Positions 1 through 13,392 of a DNA stretch of 64,000 nucleotides are shown piece by piece. The notes beneath the pieces were generated by a model, which saw only the letters and a list, made by a program, of their open reading frames with translations, had not been told where the DNA came from and ran no database searches. Origin of the DNA: Chlorokybus atmophyticus. Lineage: Eukaryota > Streptophyta > Chlorokybophyceae > Chlorokybales > Chlorokybaceae. Both the position numbers and the translations under genes were made by a program. The stretch covers positions 566,624 to 630,623 of the forward strand of contig RHPI01002503.1 of the NCBI GenBank assembly GCA_009103225.1, written 5' to 3'. Position 1 is the first letter of the stretch; every line of letters starts with the position of its first letter.

Positions 1-487
1 GGTCCCTAGGACAGGGGGTCCAAGTAAGTACGGCAGTCACGCTCATGCAGCCCACAGCAACCATGCTCGCACACGCACCTTGGTTTTATATATACCAAAC
101 GACGGGTCAACCTATAGCGCATATTTCATCACTATCAAAACTATCATCACTACTCCCACCAGTAATGCATGCACGCATGCATTCACAGTCGGTCATCTGC
201 ATTATGAATTCGCGTGCGCTCATGAAATATTATTATTGTATTTACAAGTGTGATTCTGAAATGTCATTAATAGTATGTTGCATGCAACGGTACAAGTATA
301 ATAGCCCACATTGATAGGATATATGCATTATGCTGTTATTGAGCGATAGATGACGTCATTGTGTACATGTTAATGATAATCTCATATACCATAACTGTTG
401 TTACAGAGGTTTTATTAGACATCAAATTGGAGACAGAGACATTAACATAGACATTAAAATCGCTAACTAGCGGTGCGGCTGATTGGG

Positions 488-660
488 CGGGATTGGGCCG
501 GCCGGCCGGCCGGGGAGGACGGCATTAGGGCACAAAGACACATCACGCGCACTAAGGGCCATCACACACAGCACCCGAAACTACATGCCTGCCGCGCGCA
601 TACCGAGCAGCCCGCCTGCCTCTCATTGGCTATGCGACGTGTATCAGCTATCGGCCATTC
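488..660. repeat. Dispersed repeat, copy 1
   Basis: This stretch resembles 1908-2075. Both have a GGCCGGCC-rich start, then AGGGCCATCACAC, GCACCCG and a shared CTCATTGGCTA block in the same order, with many substitutions. Two diverged copies about 1.4 kb apart suggest an old dispersed or tandem repeat. No coding potential is evident in either copy. Confidence 0.6.
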
Positions 661-796
661 GATTTGTGTTAAACAACTTTCAACCTTCCAAAGCCCATAT
701 CGTGCAATTGCACAAAGTACATGCGAATGAATAAAAGAATCCATTCATTTTGAGCACGACATGCACGGTGCACATATGCGTTATGTGTGCGTTGTA

Positions 797-1262
797 CAGT
801 CCACCCCCGCTAAAAGACTTTGCTCAAGAGAATAACCCCGCTTGTAGCATACGTTCTGAGATCACCAACGATGCTACAGGCAAATGTTAGTTCTTAAGAG
901 AATATGACTAACTGCGAAGAGCATATTATTTTTCATGACATTTTTGCAAATGTCAGTGTGCGTAATCTTAACATTGAGGGAGTAGCGCGTGACGGGTGTG
1001 TCATCAGGCGTAATGAGTGCGATAGACAAGGCGTGATGGGTACAGTGTCACGCGTAATTAGCGTAATGAGCGTGATGGCATGATACGTGACGTAATGCGC
1101 GTGATGTAATGGGCGTGATGGGCGTATTGAACAGCATTGTAGCATACAAATGCTCTTAATGTTTAAGAGCATATTATGCTCTTTTTAACGCCAAGAGCAT
1201 AACCCCGCCAGGAGCAAACTATCTTTAAAAGCAAACAGCATGCTCTTAAAAGGGGTAGACTG
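797..1262. mobile_element. Tc1/mariner-like MITE
   Basis: The ends are inverted repeats: CAGTCCACCCC at 797 and GGGGTAGACTG ending at 1262. Each is flanked directly by TA (795-796 and 1263-1264). CAGT-type ends plus a TA target duplication are typical of Tc1/mariner elements. The interior (466 bp) has no transposase and carries several AAGAGCATA / TATGCTCTT half-palindromes. Non-autonomous status is inferred from the lack of an ORF. Confidence 0.6.
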
Positions 1263-1880
1263 TACAATAAATGTTTCGATGTAACTAGGTACGTACCACT
1301 ATGTACCTTAACTGTACAGTATACCTCCACTATATTCATCACGTGTATCTTTCATTCCATCAACGGGGTTATTCTCTTGGCGTTTACAATAATATATACT
1401 ACTTTTTACATAATATATATTCTACTAACAGAGGTATTGCAAAATAACCGTAAGCCACGTGATTATGTTGTAACGTGGCATACATTGAATTGATAATAGT
1501 CAACAATATACCAATTATGTACGTAACTATATATGAGTTCTGTAATATGTTGATGTTTATAATATTTAAAATAAACATGCCATTAACAAGGTATTCCCCC
1601 GTAACAAGACTGCCCACACAAAATTTGAACCCTTTGTTGTAGTCTTATAGCGTACAAAACTATTCCATTAACCGATGATATTAGTCTGTAAAACCATTGA
1701 ATTTTTGCAAATTCACGATCTCAACGGGGTTATTTTCATAAACCGAAGTCTTGTAACGCGGGTAGACTATATAGTTTACCCATTTGTAAGAGCATACTGG
1801 TATCCTCAAAAATTGTATGCTCTTGGCGACTAAGAGCATAATATGCTCTTGAACGTTAAGAGCATATATATGCTATAAGC
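1140..1880. repeat. Cluster of AAGAGCATA palindromes
   Basis: AAGAGCATA and its complement TATGCTCTT recur many times here, often as near-perfect hairpins (about 1154-1200 and 1788-1868). The block CAACGGGGTTAT near 1362 and again near 1727 repeats, in inverted orientation, the end of the MITE at 797-1262. The stretch looks like nested or degraded relatives of that MITE. No gene is visible. Confidence 0.5.
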
Positions 1881-1907
1881 GCAGATTCATTTCGCCCATC
1901 ACGCCTA

Positions 1908-2075
1908 TTGGTTGGGCCGGCCTGTCGGCATTCAACCTACATCACACATCCCGCGCTAGGGCCATCACACGGCACCCGCGACTGCCGGGCTGCGCGGCAG
2001 TATGTGCGGCCCGCCTGCTTCTCATTGGCTAGGCGGCGAGAACAAGCGTTACACCGTTAGATCTGCCTAAGCACG
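1908..2075. repeat. Dispersed repeat, copy 2
   Basis: This is the second diverged copy of the block at 488-660, with the same order of GGCCGGCC, AGGGCCATCACAC, GCACCCG and CTCATTGGCTA motifs. From 2076 to about 3590 I see no convincing gene. That stretch holds only a (CGG)n run at about 3103-3123 inside overlapping opposite-strand ORFs. Confidence 0.55.
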
Positions 2076-3599
2076 ATATTGGCCGTCCAAAGCACATCCA
2101 ATTGTTTAAGCGCATGCCAATAACTGTTAAAATAAGCACAGTTCTGCAGCGTGACCGCTTATGGCTGCATGTTGATAAGTATGCTGCAATATGGTGCAAT
2201 ATGGTGCGATATGATTAGCAAATGCTGTTAAGTGTTTCAAAACTTAGTATTCAACGTAACGTTCACGCCACGGTACGTGCTGCGGTACTTAGTATATAAT
2301 GCCGAGGTTACGACCATCAAAATAATGCTAACCTGAATTACCTTAACGTTAAGATTCAACTAAACGAAAAATCGCATCGTTAGGCCACCATTTGGTCACG
2401 CATGAGATTGATCAAATGGGATCGCTACGGTGACAACAGCCAGTTGCTCAAAAAGGCAGCGAAATGGCCAATCATTGCAAAGATACGTAAAAGATGCTGA
2501 AAAATATCTCAGCGGCAACCGCTTACCAACGGCGACCCAATATTGCTAGGATTTGGTGCAATTGCGGCATAGTTAGTGGTTAAAATGGCCGCGTTTTTGG
2601 CGGTACGAGGTCGGGGCAGGCCTCATACCCCAAAGACATGCCGCCACTACTCACCCTCGTTCTAACTAATCCACTCTACCCTTTAACGCTAATTGATTAC
2701 ACGCTATAGTTACTGCGTCATCAAACATGGTCAACAGCCGAACAATCGGTTTCACCTATGTATGCTTATGCATTATACAGGCCGGAAGCCCGATGGGAAG
2801 TCGCACGCAATGTTTAGGTGACAACGGAGCGCCGTCGATATGACATCTGTCCCCGTGGCGCTCTGTGTGACGATAGATGAACGAGGACTGTGGCGTGACA
2901 GCATGCTGACACTTAGATGGTTAGACATTGTGCACCGCATATCGGGGTTGTCATGTAGTGCGAGAGGCTGTGCTCATTTCGCGTGTCAGGACCTCGTCAT
3001 TGCGGTGCTACAATGCTGATCATGCTGACGTCAAGGTGACCGCAAGGCGAATTGCACCTTGTCGTGATGCATGTTAAAGGGTTTGGTGGTGAGGGTTGCG
3101 TGGTGCGGCGGCGGCGGCGGCGGCATCTGTGATGGCTGACTTTAGGCAGGACGTAGTTGGGGGTGCGGCCCACGATGGTGATGCAGAGGGGGGCGAGGAG
3201 TTTGTGGCCGGGCTCGCGCACAGCATGCGGGGCGAGGTGGCTGAAGGCCTTTTTGCTGCACGTAGCAGGCATCGTGGCCATTGGCGAGGTGTGATACCGC
3301 TCGGTGACGACCGTGACGAGCAACAAATGGTTGAGGATTGGGAGTTCTACACTGGTGGCTCGCAACCTAACATGATAAACGCCCTCGCTATGTGCCTCTC
3401 CTGTGGCATGGAGGTCACAGCCAGTGTGCATGTTGCTATGGTTTGTGCATGCTTCCAATTGCTGTGGTTTGTGCTTGCTGTGCGTGACAATTGTCGTGAT
3501 CGCCGAACGATTGCTGCCAAACTGCATTGTGCCTTGTAATGTCCAACCATGCGTTGCATGTGCCTCATTATTGCATGTGACTGCATTGTCTTGTCATTG

Positions 3600-6500
3600 T
3601 CATGCAGTGCATGCTGACTGCGTGCTGTTAAGACTGCTGAAGCTGCTGTCGCTATCGCTGCTTGCATATGAGTCGCAATCTTGTACAGCCTCTGCTTGTG
3701 TGGTTTGCTGTGGCGTGAGCATCTCGTCGATGCCATCGTCGTCCTCACTTGAAGTGTCAGTGCTAAAGCCTTGGGTGCTGGTGTCGCTGGCGTCTGGGTG
3801 CACCTGCATTGGAGTACCTGCGCAACTCTAAAGGTTAGCGTTGGTATGCGGTATGCTTATGACATGCTTGAGGTGTGTCCCTATAAGGTCTGACCAGCTG
3901 GTGTGGACTGAGTGCCTGCTTGTGTCGGGTCTGTACCGCTGTTGTCGTTGTTGCTGCAATTCAAGCATCTACACGCTCTGGAGCATTGCGTGCCGGTGCG
4001 TTTGCATCGGCATTGTTTGCTTTTGCATCCCGTCTTACAGCCGCACCCTCGCAGGAGCAGACTGCGCCTTTGCCGAGCTGCTGCCATATTGTCCTGAGTG
4101 TCCATCTCCGCGGTGTACACCCCCTCTTGGAGGATGTAACCGTACTCCTCCAAGTTGGCCATATGCAGTGTGGTTTTGCATGCCTGCATCCACATGGTGT
4201 GCACCCAGACGCTGCGCAGACAATGCAGCCTGAGTGCTTCAACAGTTGGCATTCGATCTGTTTCCTTCCAGATCGTGTGCCAACTGCCGTTGTGTATTGC
4301 CATGAGCCATTCGCTGATGGCAGAGTGGGAGTGCTTATCGCTGCCTAGTCCGTTAACCTCCACAAACAATGTCTCTGGGCTGGTTGCCTGAAAACAGCCA
4401 CGGTGCTTCGTGAAGTATGCACAGCCGAACATGCGCATGAACATGCCTATGTCTCCACTGCAGTCAAGCTCTGACATGGCCTGTGGTGGGTTTGCCGTGA
4501 TAAACTCAGTGTTCTGCATCAGGACGACCTCCCAGAAGAAGACCTTACTGAGCCCAGCCAGAAAGGAAGTGTAGTCACTGCCAGTGCACGCGAACCATTT
4601 CAGCAAGTATTGTGCTCTCTCCTGCACAGGTATGAACCGTAGTTGTGGCGTGCGTTGTGTGGCAGCCAGCAGCATGTTCAAGTTCACAAAGGGTGGCCTG
4701 CTGGCTGCTGCGGTCGAAGAGGCAAGCTGAATGTGCACTGTCTTCGTCTCTGCAGGTGTGCCACGCCAGGTCTCCAGCATGGATAAACCAATCATGGAGG
4801 TGTCCGTGTCAGGGCTGTATATCAAAATATGAGACTGGGGTGCGCGGTGGGCGTGCACCCAAACTCTGCTGTCCGCCTCCGCGTGGTTGCATGCAAATGC
4901 ATCCGTCACCGTGAACACGGGTCCTGATGTTGTCATGGACAACACCCTCGCCATGTCTTTGTATTCAGGCAAGTCGCTCCCCCCTGCAAGCACCAAGGAC
5001 TGTCCGTCACGGAGGTAAGGCGTCGCTAGTTCTGGCAGGTGTTGTGTGATCAAGCAGCAAAGCTGCCTCTTGTGACTTCTGTCGCCGAGCAGAGTTCTCC
5101 AATTGCGTGGCAATGGCGTGTGCAAGTGTAGCGGCGCTGTTTGTGTGCCTGCACTGCCTGCATGCTGGTCACGCCGACTTTGGAGTGATGTCTTGACGCC
5201 TGTGGCCAAGCTGGGTTCGTCAAAGATGATGTGCATTGCTTGCAGGCAGGGGCTAAAAAGTCTGGGCATAACAGCGGCGCGGAAGAGGTGGGTGATGTAA
5301 TCTCCAATGCTGATGCATTGGGGTCCCGGTAGCATGTTGATCATAAACATGCCTTCACTAATGACGCATTCAATGCGCGCAGGGAAAGAGCGCGACTGGC
5401 ACTCTGGTGTGGAGTCCGTAAGCTTGTTGAGGAATGTGGCCTTGTTACCTTTGCGCATGAGGCCATCCATCTCAAATAAGGCCTGTGGAACCTCCAAGTA
5501 GCGGGCATGCACGGCATCTGTTGGGGCATCCTTCATGGCTAAGTGTTTCAGCACGAGAGTCTGCGAGACAATGCTGGTTTGAGTATGTTCGTGCTGGCAG
5601 TTGCATGCTTCACTCACCGTTTCTCTAACCACTTTGCTGAGAGCCTTAGCTGTGCGGTTGACTGGCTTTGGTTTTGCCATAGTCTTCAGGTTGAAACGCC
5701 TTGTGACCCTGGCGGCAGGTACACCTTGCCCATAGCGCTGGTTGCAGTAGATGTTCATTGCGTCTTGTCCGATCACATAGTGTTTCAATAGGTCTGCTGC
5801 CACACTATCTGACGCAACTTCCCCTGTCACTAAGTGCTTCAGAACGCCTGCAGTGTCCACCTGCAGAGCACTTGATTGACGCAGCACACACAACATAGCT
5901 CTCAACGTGGTCTGCGTTTTATTAGGGTCGCTCCGAGCAGCCTGCGGGTCTTTACGCTTCCTGCGGAAGGTAGCAGGGCGCAGCTCCTCTCGCAAGCGCT
6001 TCAGGCCTTCAGCCCTGTAAGTGCAATATACGGTCTTGGCTCTCATACTGTCTGCTGTTGGCCTGGCCAGCGTCAGCTTCAAGTCCCGATTAATCAATGT
6101 CTCATGCGCCTCATCAATGGCAACGTTGCTGCCTGCATTGCCCTTGATGGACAGGGTGAATGCCCCACTCTGCATTGCCGCCATCACATGGTGTGGCCAT
6201 GATAGAGTATCCGCAATATGGCCCACCACCAACCTTTGGTAGTGTGGCCTGTCCCATGCGAAATACAGAGGCGCTAGTGCCTTGTACGCTGCAATGCGCA
6301 GCTCCCAGTCGCCAGTGCGTATGGCGATGAAAAGAGCTATGTATGCAGCACAGTCCCTCTGTGTGAAGTTCCACAAGAAGGCCCAGGTAAAATCCGCGGC
6401 TGCACGCTCATTACCGTATTGCTGGAAGCCATCAAAGTGATGTAATGCCAGCAACTTATCAATCTTGCCTTCTTCGCCAGGCCACTCAAGAGGCAATTCC

Positions 6501-9500
6501 AGTGCCCCGTATAAAGGACTGGATGCGAAGCAGTCAAATTGCACACGCAGCACACACTCGTAGGTTTGCAGCAAGAGAGTGTTGGATCTCTTCCAATGGT
6601 GACCGTCCACCAGCTGGTTACGCGCTGATCCTGCAGCAAACCCAGCGGCTATGGCTAAGGGGTCAACACCGGCGTCTAAATATATTTTCCATAACACTGG
6701 TGTCGTGTTGTACAAGGCATGCCAGTCCCCAACAAAAGGCAGCAGCCACTCCCAGAACACAGGGTCTTGGGACTTTAGCATTTGCATGAGAGCCCATGTC
6801 TTCTGATCCCCCCCCACCACCAAGTATGTCCCGCGGTGTTCAATTTGCAGCTGACTTGCTAGCTCCAACAATGCCAGCCTCAGATTGTCCGGGCGGTCTG
6901 GATTGTAAGGCAATAGGGGAAGGTAGACAACATGGCTGGTTGGTGGTGCATCTGCCAAATCTGCCATCAGTGTCGTTTTCAATTTGCAGTTGTGCTCCTC
7001 AGTGAATTGCTGCCTGCACAACGTCGAGTAGTGCGCACTGGCCTTGAAGTTGGCCATTGCAGCTTGCTCGCTAACCGTGGGTGTGATGACAGCTTCGGGA
7101 GATGGACGGTGCCTGGTAATGTGACCCGGCAATGGAGCAGTGACTGGCGGTACACTGGGTGCTCTTAGACCGGCCTCTGTAAGAGTCCTCCACCGCACAG
7201 GCTGCAGATCACCAGATTAAGGTTAGCGTTCGCACTTGAGTTCCATTGCACCAATGCCAGGTCTCAGAGAGCATACATGCACTTGTCGTGGATAGGCAGG
7301 CAGTTGCATGCTGCTGATTGGCCTGGGCACCGACACTTGTGTTGTTGTGCAATGCAAGTCAGCTTCGCCGCGCTCATGGTAGCGCAGCGCATGGGCAGCC
7401 TTGCAGTCCCAGTTGTCGATGGAGGATAGTACAAAGTCCCCACTGTGCATGTCAACAGGGGCTGGATTTTGTAGTACAATACAGGCTCTAGCCTGTATGT
7501 GTCTGGCAACATATGGTAATTCAGCATCTGGACACATGCAATGCACTCAGCACTTGTGCGACGCTCACCGGTTGAGTGTGGGTTTACTGACGCAGATACA
7601 AAGTTGATTCAGCAGCGTCATCAGCAGCGTAGACTTGCTGAGTGCGTCGCATGCGTCAGCAAGAGACAAGTGGAGGATGAAGTAAGCCTTGGGGTTGCGG
7701 CTGTACACACAAGTAGCAAATAGGTAGGCAGACTGCACTTGCAACTCACGAGCACGCCGCTTGGCCGCATCACTCTCAGCTACGCCTTGCTGTTGCGTTC
7801 TACGCTGCATGCTCCTAAGGCCAGTTAGGGCCGCAAACAGCTTGGCCAACAGTGGATTGGTCGGCTGCAAATCCTTTATCATGTTCATTGTGCGCAGGTC
7901 AGGTACTCCAGTCGCATTGAGTTTTGCCCGCTGACGCGCCTCTTCGGTCATCAGTTTACTGATGTTGTCCAGCACCCCATCCGTGAGGAACTGGTCCACG
8001 GAAGTGGGTGGTGTAACGCCCACACCACTGCTTGCGCGTGCATGACCCTCCGGTGCTGAATGTGTCCTAACCCTTTTCAACAGGCAGTTGATGGGATCGG
8101 ACCATGCTGCCAGCAACAGGGAACCCAGCCTTGGCGCTGCAGTATGGATACGCAGCAAGTCCCCAAAGGCTCTTTTGCAACAGTCCATCAACTGCCGATT
8201 GGTGACCTCAAATTGCTCAGCAACCTCTCCTAGCAACACACATGCGTCCACCTCCGCTACCTCCCGCGCCACATGCCGCGCTGCCATCACCAAAGGCGAG
8301 TCCCCTTCCAGCCCAGCTGCGCGCTCTTTCAATAGCTCTTGCTGCTCCTCAGTGCATTGACTTGGGCCATGATTGCCTCGCTGTGCGCTGGCATCTGTCG
8401 CGCTACCTTGTTGTTGTGAGCCGTGGCTGCCTTGCCCAGCATCCCAACCTGCACCCGATGTTGGCTCACCGGGCTGTCTGCCTTGCTGCGCAGCTTCGTT
8501 CGTACGTGTTGCGGGCTCTGCCCTAACAGGGCTGTTTGGCGTAGCCCTCAAGTCTTCTATCACCTGCGCATACTCTTGACAGCGTGCTGTCTCCGCAGCA
8601 AGACTTGCCTCTGCCACGTGTAGACAGTGTGTAGACTCTTCTAGTTGTGCTTCCAGACCGCGGTAATTGTCGCCCATGGCCTATATACATACGTTAGAAT
8701 ACGTGGCATCGTCATCGTCACATGCACAGTGCATGCTCAGACAGTGCCTGTCAATTGCATACACACACCTGCTGGTCATCCTCAAAGTGACCCCTCAGCG
8801 TCGCCCACTCTTGCCGCTGCACATCATGCTCCCACTTCTCTGCAGTAAACTCACGCCTCAGTGCATCTGCCTGGTCACGCAGCTGCACCTCTGCCGTAAC
8901 CCTCTCGTGCAATCGTTGGTGCAAGTCTTCAACCTTGTCTTCCAACTCCTGACCACGGCACATGCTTGAGTGTTACGCCATTATTATACTATCGCAAGTC
9001 AACACCTATTCATTCAACAACATACCGAGCATACTGTGGTTAAAGAATGATTCTCTGTGCGCAGCATATGGGCTTCATCTCGCCAGCGCTGCACAGTGTC
9101 ATCCTCATCAGCAGCTTCCTCAAATTGGCTCATCACATGACTGTGAGGCATCCATTCGGGAGATTGCTGCTCTTCCGTGTGCACTGTGAACACATTCGAA
9201 TCCGCGCTAGGAGGGGTCCTATTGTGCAAAGACCACACACCACGGCTATCACGGCAGTTCATATTCTGCTCGGGCCGCACATCAGCATGCTCATACTGCT
9301 CCAACAATGTACTCAGCTCCTCCAGCCTGTCCAGCATTTCAATGTTGCTGGCTTGACAACGCGAGAGTTGCTGTTGATTGCGCATACAAGATCTGCACGT
9401 GCGCACACGCTTGCCAACTCGCACAGCAATGCCTGCACGCACATCCATATCACACTCAGACCGTGCTCGTAGTGTGTAGAAGGACGCAAATACTGACTTA

Positions 9501-10597
9501 TAATGCCCTATTTGAATTGGTGGGGAACCTTCTAACAAAATGTGGCACACCTGGGGTGCCAGCTGAACTCAATGGAGGCGTAAATTGAGAGTACACACTG
9601 CTACCACCTTGGGAGCCTGCCCTACCACCACCACCAGTTACACCTACAGCTCTTGATATGGACTGCCTCGCTGGTGTGCCGCTCGTGTGTCGGCCGATTT
9701 GTGGCCTCCCCACAGGTTGAACAGCCACATACTCCCCCTGCGAGTGCACGTTATTAAGGGATTGCGGTGCACATGCTGCACAACCTTGCATCTCAATACT
9801 TACATCTGGTGTTTGGATGTACATTGTGTGTGTGGCCTGGACTGCTTCTCTGTGTATGGGTGCACCAGCCGGCACTAACTCAGGTTCTACACAGTGCTCA
9901 TGGTTCTGCGAGTCCAAACCAGGTGCCTCCTCATGCAGCTGGTTCAGGTCGCCTGCTGGTGGGCTTGCATCTGAGGCAGGCTGCTCGGATTCAGGGGCAC
10001 TGGACTGGTCGGGCGTCGCAAGTGTTGAAGCTACCGACACTGGCGGCGCAGAGTTAGCCTTTTCAACAAACTCACCCTGCGTAAGACATCATTCAACGCA
10101 ATGCATGACACACCCAACAGCACAGAGCGTCGCGTCCACCACCCACTCACCTCAACTTTGGTGAGGCTATCGTTTTCAGGGTCCAGACGCCACATGCACC
10201 CGTGCGTTAATGCGTACAGCTGCACCGTGTACAATGACTGCAAGCTGCTCAACTTGCAATCCCTACGCACAGTTCCCCACATAGCATCTTGACGCTGGCG
10301 ACAACGGGTCACCGAATCCTTCTGTGCTGTAGCGTGTGCTTTGCGCTTGGCCACATCGTTTACCAACGTTTTAGTAGCACTGGCATGAGCTTTGCGCTTC
10401 TCCTTCTGCTTCTTACGCGGCCCCTCCTTCGACACCTGCTCCAGCTCGTCACTAGCAGGTATGGACTGGGGCTGCACCTGACTGAGCGGCCCATCAGTGG
10501 CTGCCCCAGCCTCCACACATTCGTCGGCGCCGGCAGCCACGGCGTCGCCCATCCCGCCGCCCACCACGCCGACCACTACGCACCACACTGACGCCAA
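3600..10597 (-). CDS. Giant coiled-coil + CXC-domain protein, probably transposon-related
   Basis: Eight exons join at GT-AG sites: 10597-10151, 10076-9551, 9492-9026, 8948-8769, 8680-7588, 7527-7283, 7201-3895 and 3817-3600. They sum to exactly 2161 codons. The first 500 or so residues are low-complexity with a KKQKEKRK basic stretch. Coiled coil follows (exons 3-5). The long exon has a GGDQKTW ... FVGDWHALYN block, then EADSRVWVHAH and YSPDTDTSMIGL, then a Cys-rich region (CGCKTGCKSKQCRCK ... CRCLNC) matching the Tesmin/TSO1 CXC domain. An acidic Ser/Asp tail ends the protein. The block order resembles large uncharacterised multicopy ORFs of animals and fungi (DUF6589-like; from memory). 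The CXC domain suggests DNA binding. No DDE or reverse-transcriptase motif or terminal repeats were found. The start could be Met-16 (10552). The gtcaga donor of the last intron is weak. Confidence 0.7.
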
Positions 10598-13392
10598 GTC
10601 TCACAATTCGTGATCTATCTTTCAACTGATCAGCAGGGTGAGGCGGCTACGCAGGCTGACATTCGGCAATGCGCGGAAAACGCGCCCACGCGTTCGCAAC
10701 ACAAGAGTGCGGCTAGTCACTTGCATATCACTCCCATGTCACAAAGGACGGTCACTGCGAGCACAGATCGAGGCCACTCGATGCCCACCATATCGGACGG
10801 ACGCCCCTAAAGCTCGAGCCGGCTGCATACTGGGCCTTCGGACTGTATAACCAGCAACTCTTGGCATGCTCCGTACCCGCGATGCGCATCATTGCTCCAA
10901 ATACCTCACTGACCTGCGCACACCTGCGTTCTGCTGCCACAGTCTGTCACGGAGCGCGTCAGGGCTGTCACGCAGCAGATACGGATTTAACCGCCCAAAA
11001 AGGCTCAACCGTACTCAATGCGGAGGTCCCCAGCCTACAGCCGCTGGAACGCATCATGGCGGCACGGATGCACTGCACAGCGTCCAACTTCAACTACTAA
11101 CGGCATGCCTGTCCTATAGCAAAAAGGTACCGCTGCAAACAAGTTATATACGCCCAGGGTCGGATGCAGTCGGTCAACAACCGCGATTCGCAATGGCCTA
11201 CAGTGGCCCTTCCCGTATAACAGACCGGAAGCCACTGGCAGACTTAAAGCACTTGTTGTTGAGGAGTCCAACTTGGGACTGCCGTTTGTTCAGTACGCTG
11301 TCAGTGACTGTAACAGTAGCACATTCCCAGAACATGCGTCGCCGCCGGGCAACAAAGACCCTACACCACCTCGGAGCCATCATCTGTGGAATGGACAGGC
11401 AGGTGTTTGGGTGCTGTGGATGCGGCGGAGTACAAACCAATATAACAGCAGCGCAATGCACATGAAGGCGGGCCATGTGGCTTGTCTGGGAGAGAGAGGG
11501 AGGGAAGTGGAGGGAGGGAAAGGTCTAGCGTATCGGCATTGGCTGGTTGGCTAGAGGCAATACACTGATGGTTCGTGTAAGACAGTACCGGATTGGGCAC
11601 TGTGTTCGTGTGTATTGGAGCATGCCTGGTGGCCACCAATCTTTGCTGTTCAGCCATGCCTTGGTGCAGTGTTGAGCAACAACAACTGTGCTGCTAGGCT
11701 TGCCAGAACGGGCAAGGCTTGAAGTGTGCAACACAGCTGGAAGCTTGTAAAAAGTACTGGTCTAAAGTACTAGTGTCAACGCGATGAGACTCGGACAGCA
11801 GTCTCAGACTGTCTCCCGTTTTGCTTCTCATGTTTTGTACTGGCAAGCAGTTCGGAGCGTCCTTTGGACACCCTGACTGAGCCCGGTCCAGGGCGCGCAC
11901 AAGGAGCTGACTGAAGGATGCCTCCCTCCAGTGAATCCGGTAGCAGAGATGACGCCTCACAGGTGGGTGAGAGGGTGAAGCTGTGTGTGATGTGACGACA
12001 GCTCCGGGTATGCGTTTTAAAGTCTATGTCAGAATGCTGTTGTTAGCGTAGACTGAAAGAATGTGAATCTGGGTGATTGCGGCTTGAAGTCCTGTCAGTT
12101 TGTTGTTTCAACTGTGACAGAAGCAGCCTACAAGCGATTTTGGTTGTGAGCCGTTGCACAGTACACTGACTAGAATGAGTTCTGTGTCCCGGCAGAGTGC
12201 AGTGTTGTGTTGCTACAGTTGTAGCTTGCGCACAGGTTGAGACTTGGTGTGACACTCGGCACGGGGCCGTCCCTAGACACGAGCTTTCATCACGGAAGCT
12301 CGGCGCTAAGCTTAAAACCTCAAACATACAGTCGTTTTAGCGCTTAGCAGCACTTTGTATGAAACCGTGCATCTCAGCCAGTCACCCACTGACTGACTGA
12401 AATGCACTCCTCCACAATAGAGGTCTGCAGCTCGTCAAGCGCACAGCTGGTAGTCGTATACTATTCTAGTGTACAATGTAGCAGCGGACTTGTGCACATG
12501 CGTTGCGCCAATTGTGCCAAGGAGGCATGCAATTGCGTAGTCAACGTGCGTGCCAGCATGTGCATGCTTCTCGAAGTGATAGCATACTGTGCTTCGTAGG
12601 CGCACTCCCACGTCCACACCAGCTGTTGGGTAGCGTACGTGCATCGGATAAGCGTTGGCCTGTTGCTTCAAGACAGCCGGCTTTATGCCGGCTCCTCAGG
12701 AAGCACTAGCAAGTGTGCAGCTCAGCCCAGGCTGGTCACTGTGCTTGTTGCCTACCTCGGCTCGTTGATTCAAACGCTAGCACAAACTAAGCTTTTGCAC
12801 AGGATCATGCGGCCAAAAAGTGTGCTAGTCAGTGGTAACTTGTATGCTGCAGACGCGGTCCTGGCACACACACGTAATTTGCGCATGAGGACATTGGCGA
12901 TCGTTTCAGTACGCACAGACCATGTGTATCTATGTGCACATCTGGTGTGCGCGTACTACAAATATCACCTATTGTAAGGCCCACTACCGACACTGTACGA
13001 CCAATCGTTTGTTAGACTGAGCTTGACCTGTGGGAACGCTGCCCCACTGGCCTTTTCCTCACTTTGCAACATCACCCACCACAACACATATGCGCTTCGC
13101 ATTTACTGTACAGTGTCATCAGCATGTGTTGCACAACCCTGCGATACCCATGAACAGCTGTAAGTAACTAGTACTACTGTTTCGAGCAGTGCGATAGAGG
13201 GCATACGCAAACAAGCAGGAATACAAAATCTGCAGCTACCGTAGCGGCAGATATTGAGTGCCGTATGTTGTGACAGTGATTATGTGAATACGTGCGCCTT
13301 AGATATGCATGAAAATTGGATGACTGCGAGGTATGCAGACATGTTATGACTGCAACAACATGACTCACTGGTTGCATTGTCTCTGTCTGCAG
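10598..13392. other. Intergenic, no supported gene
   Basis: The 2.8 kb between the CXC gene and the PAS gene contains only short overlapping ORFs on both strands, with no recognisable domain or consistent splice pattern. It should hold the upstream sequence of both divergent genes. The true first exon of the PAS gene may lie here too. Confidence 0.5.

Noticed and set aside
3096-3539. 147-codon plus-strand ORF and overlapping 176-codon minus-strand ORF
   Set aside because: They overlap each other over a (CGG)n run, lack a recognisable domain, and the minus one lies beyond the stop of the CXC gene without a clear splice link.
3300-10900. Terminal inverted repeats bounding the CXC gene as a transposon
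   Set aside because: I compared flanks on both sides by eye and found no convincing inverted or direct repeat pair. The mobile-element label therefore rests on protein features only.
10866-11465. 199-codon plus-strand ORF
   Set aside because: Composition is unstructured, with no domain, and comparable open frames on other strands overlap it.
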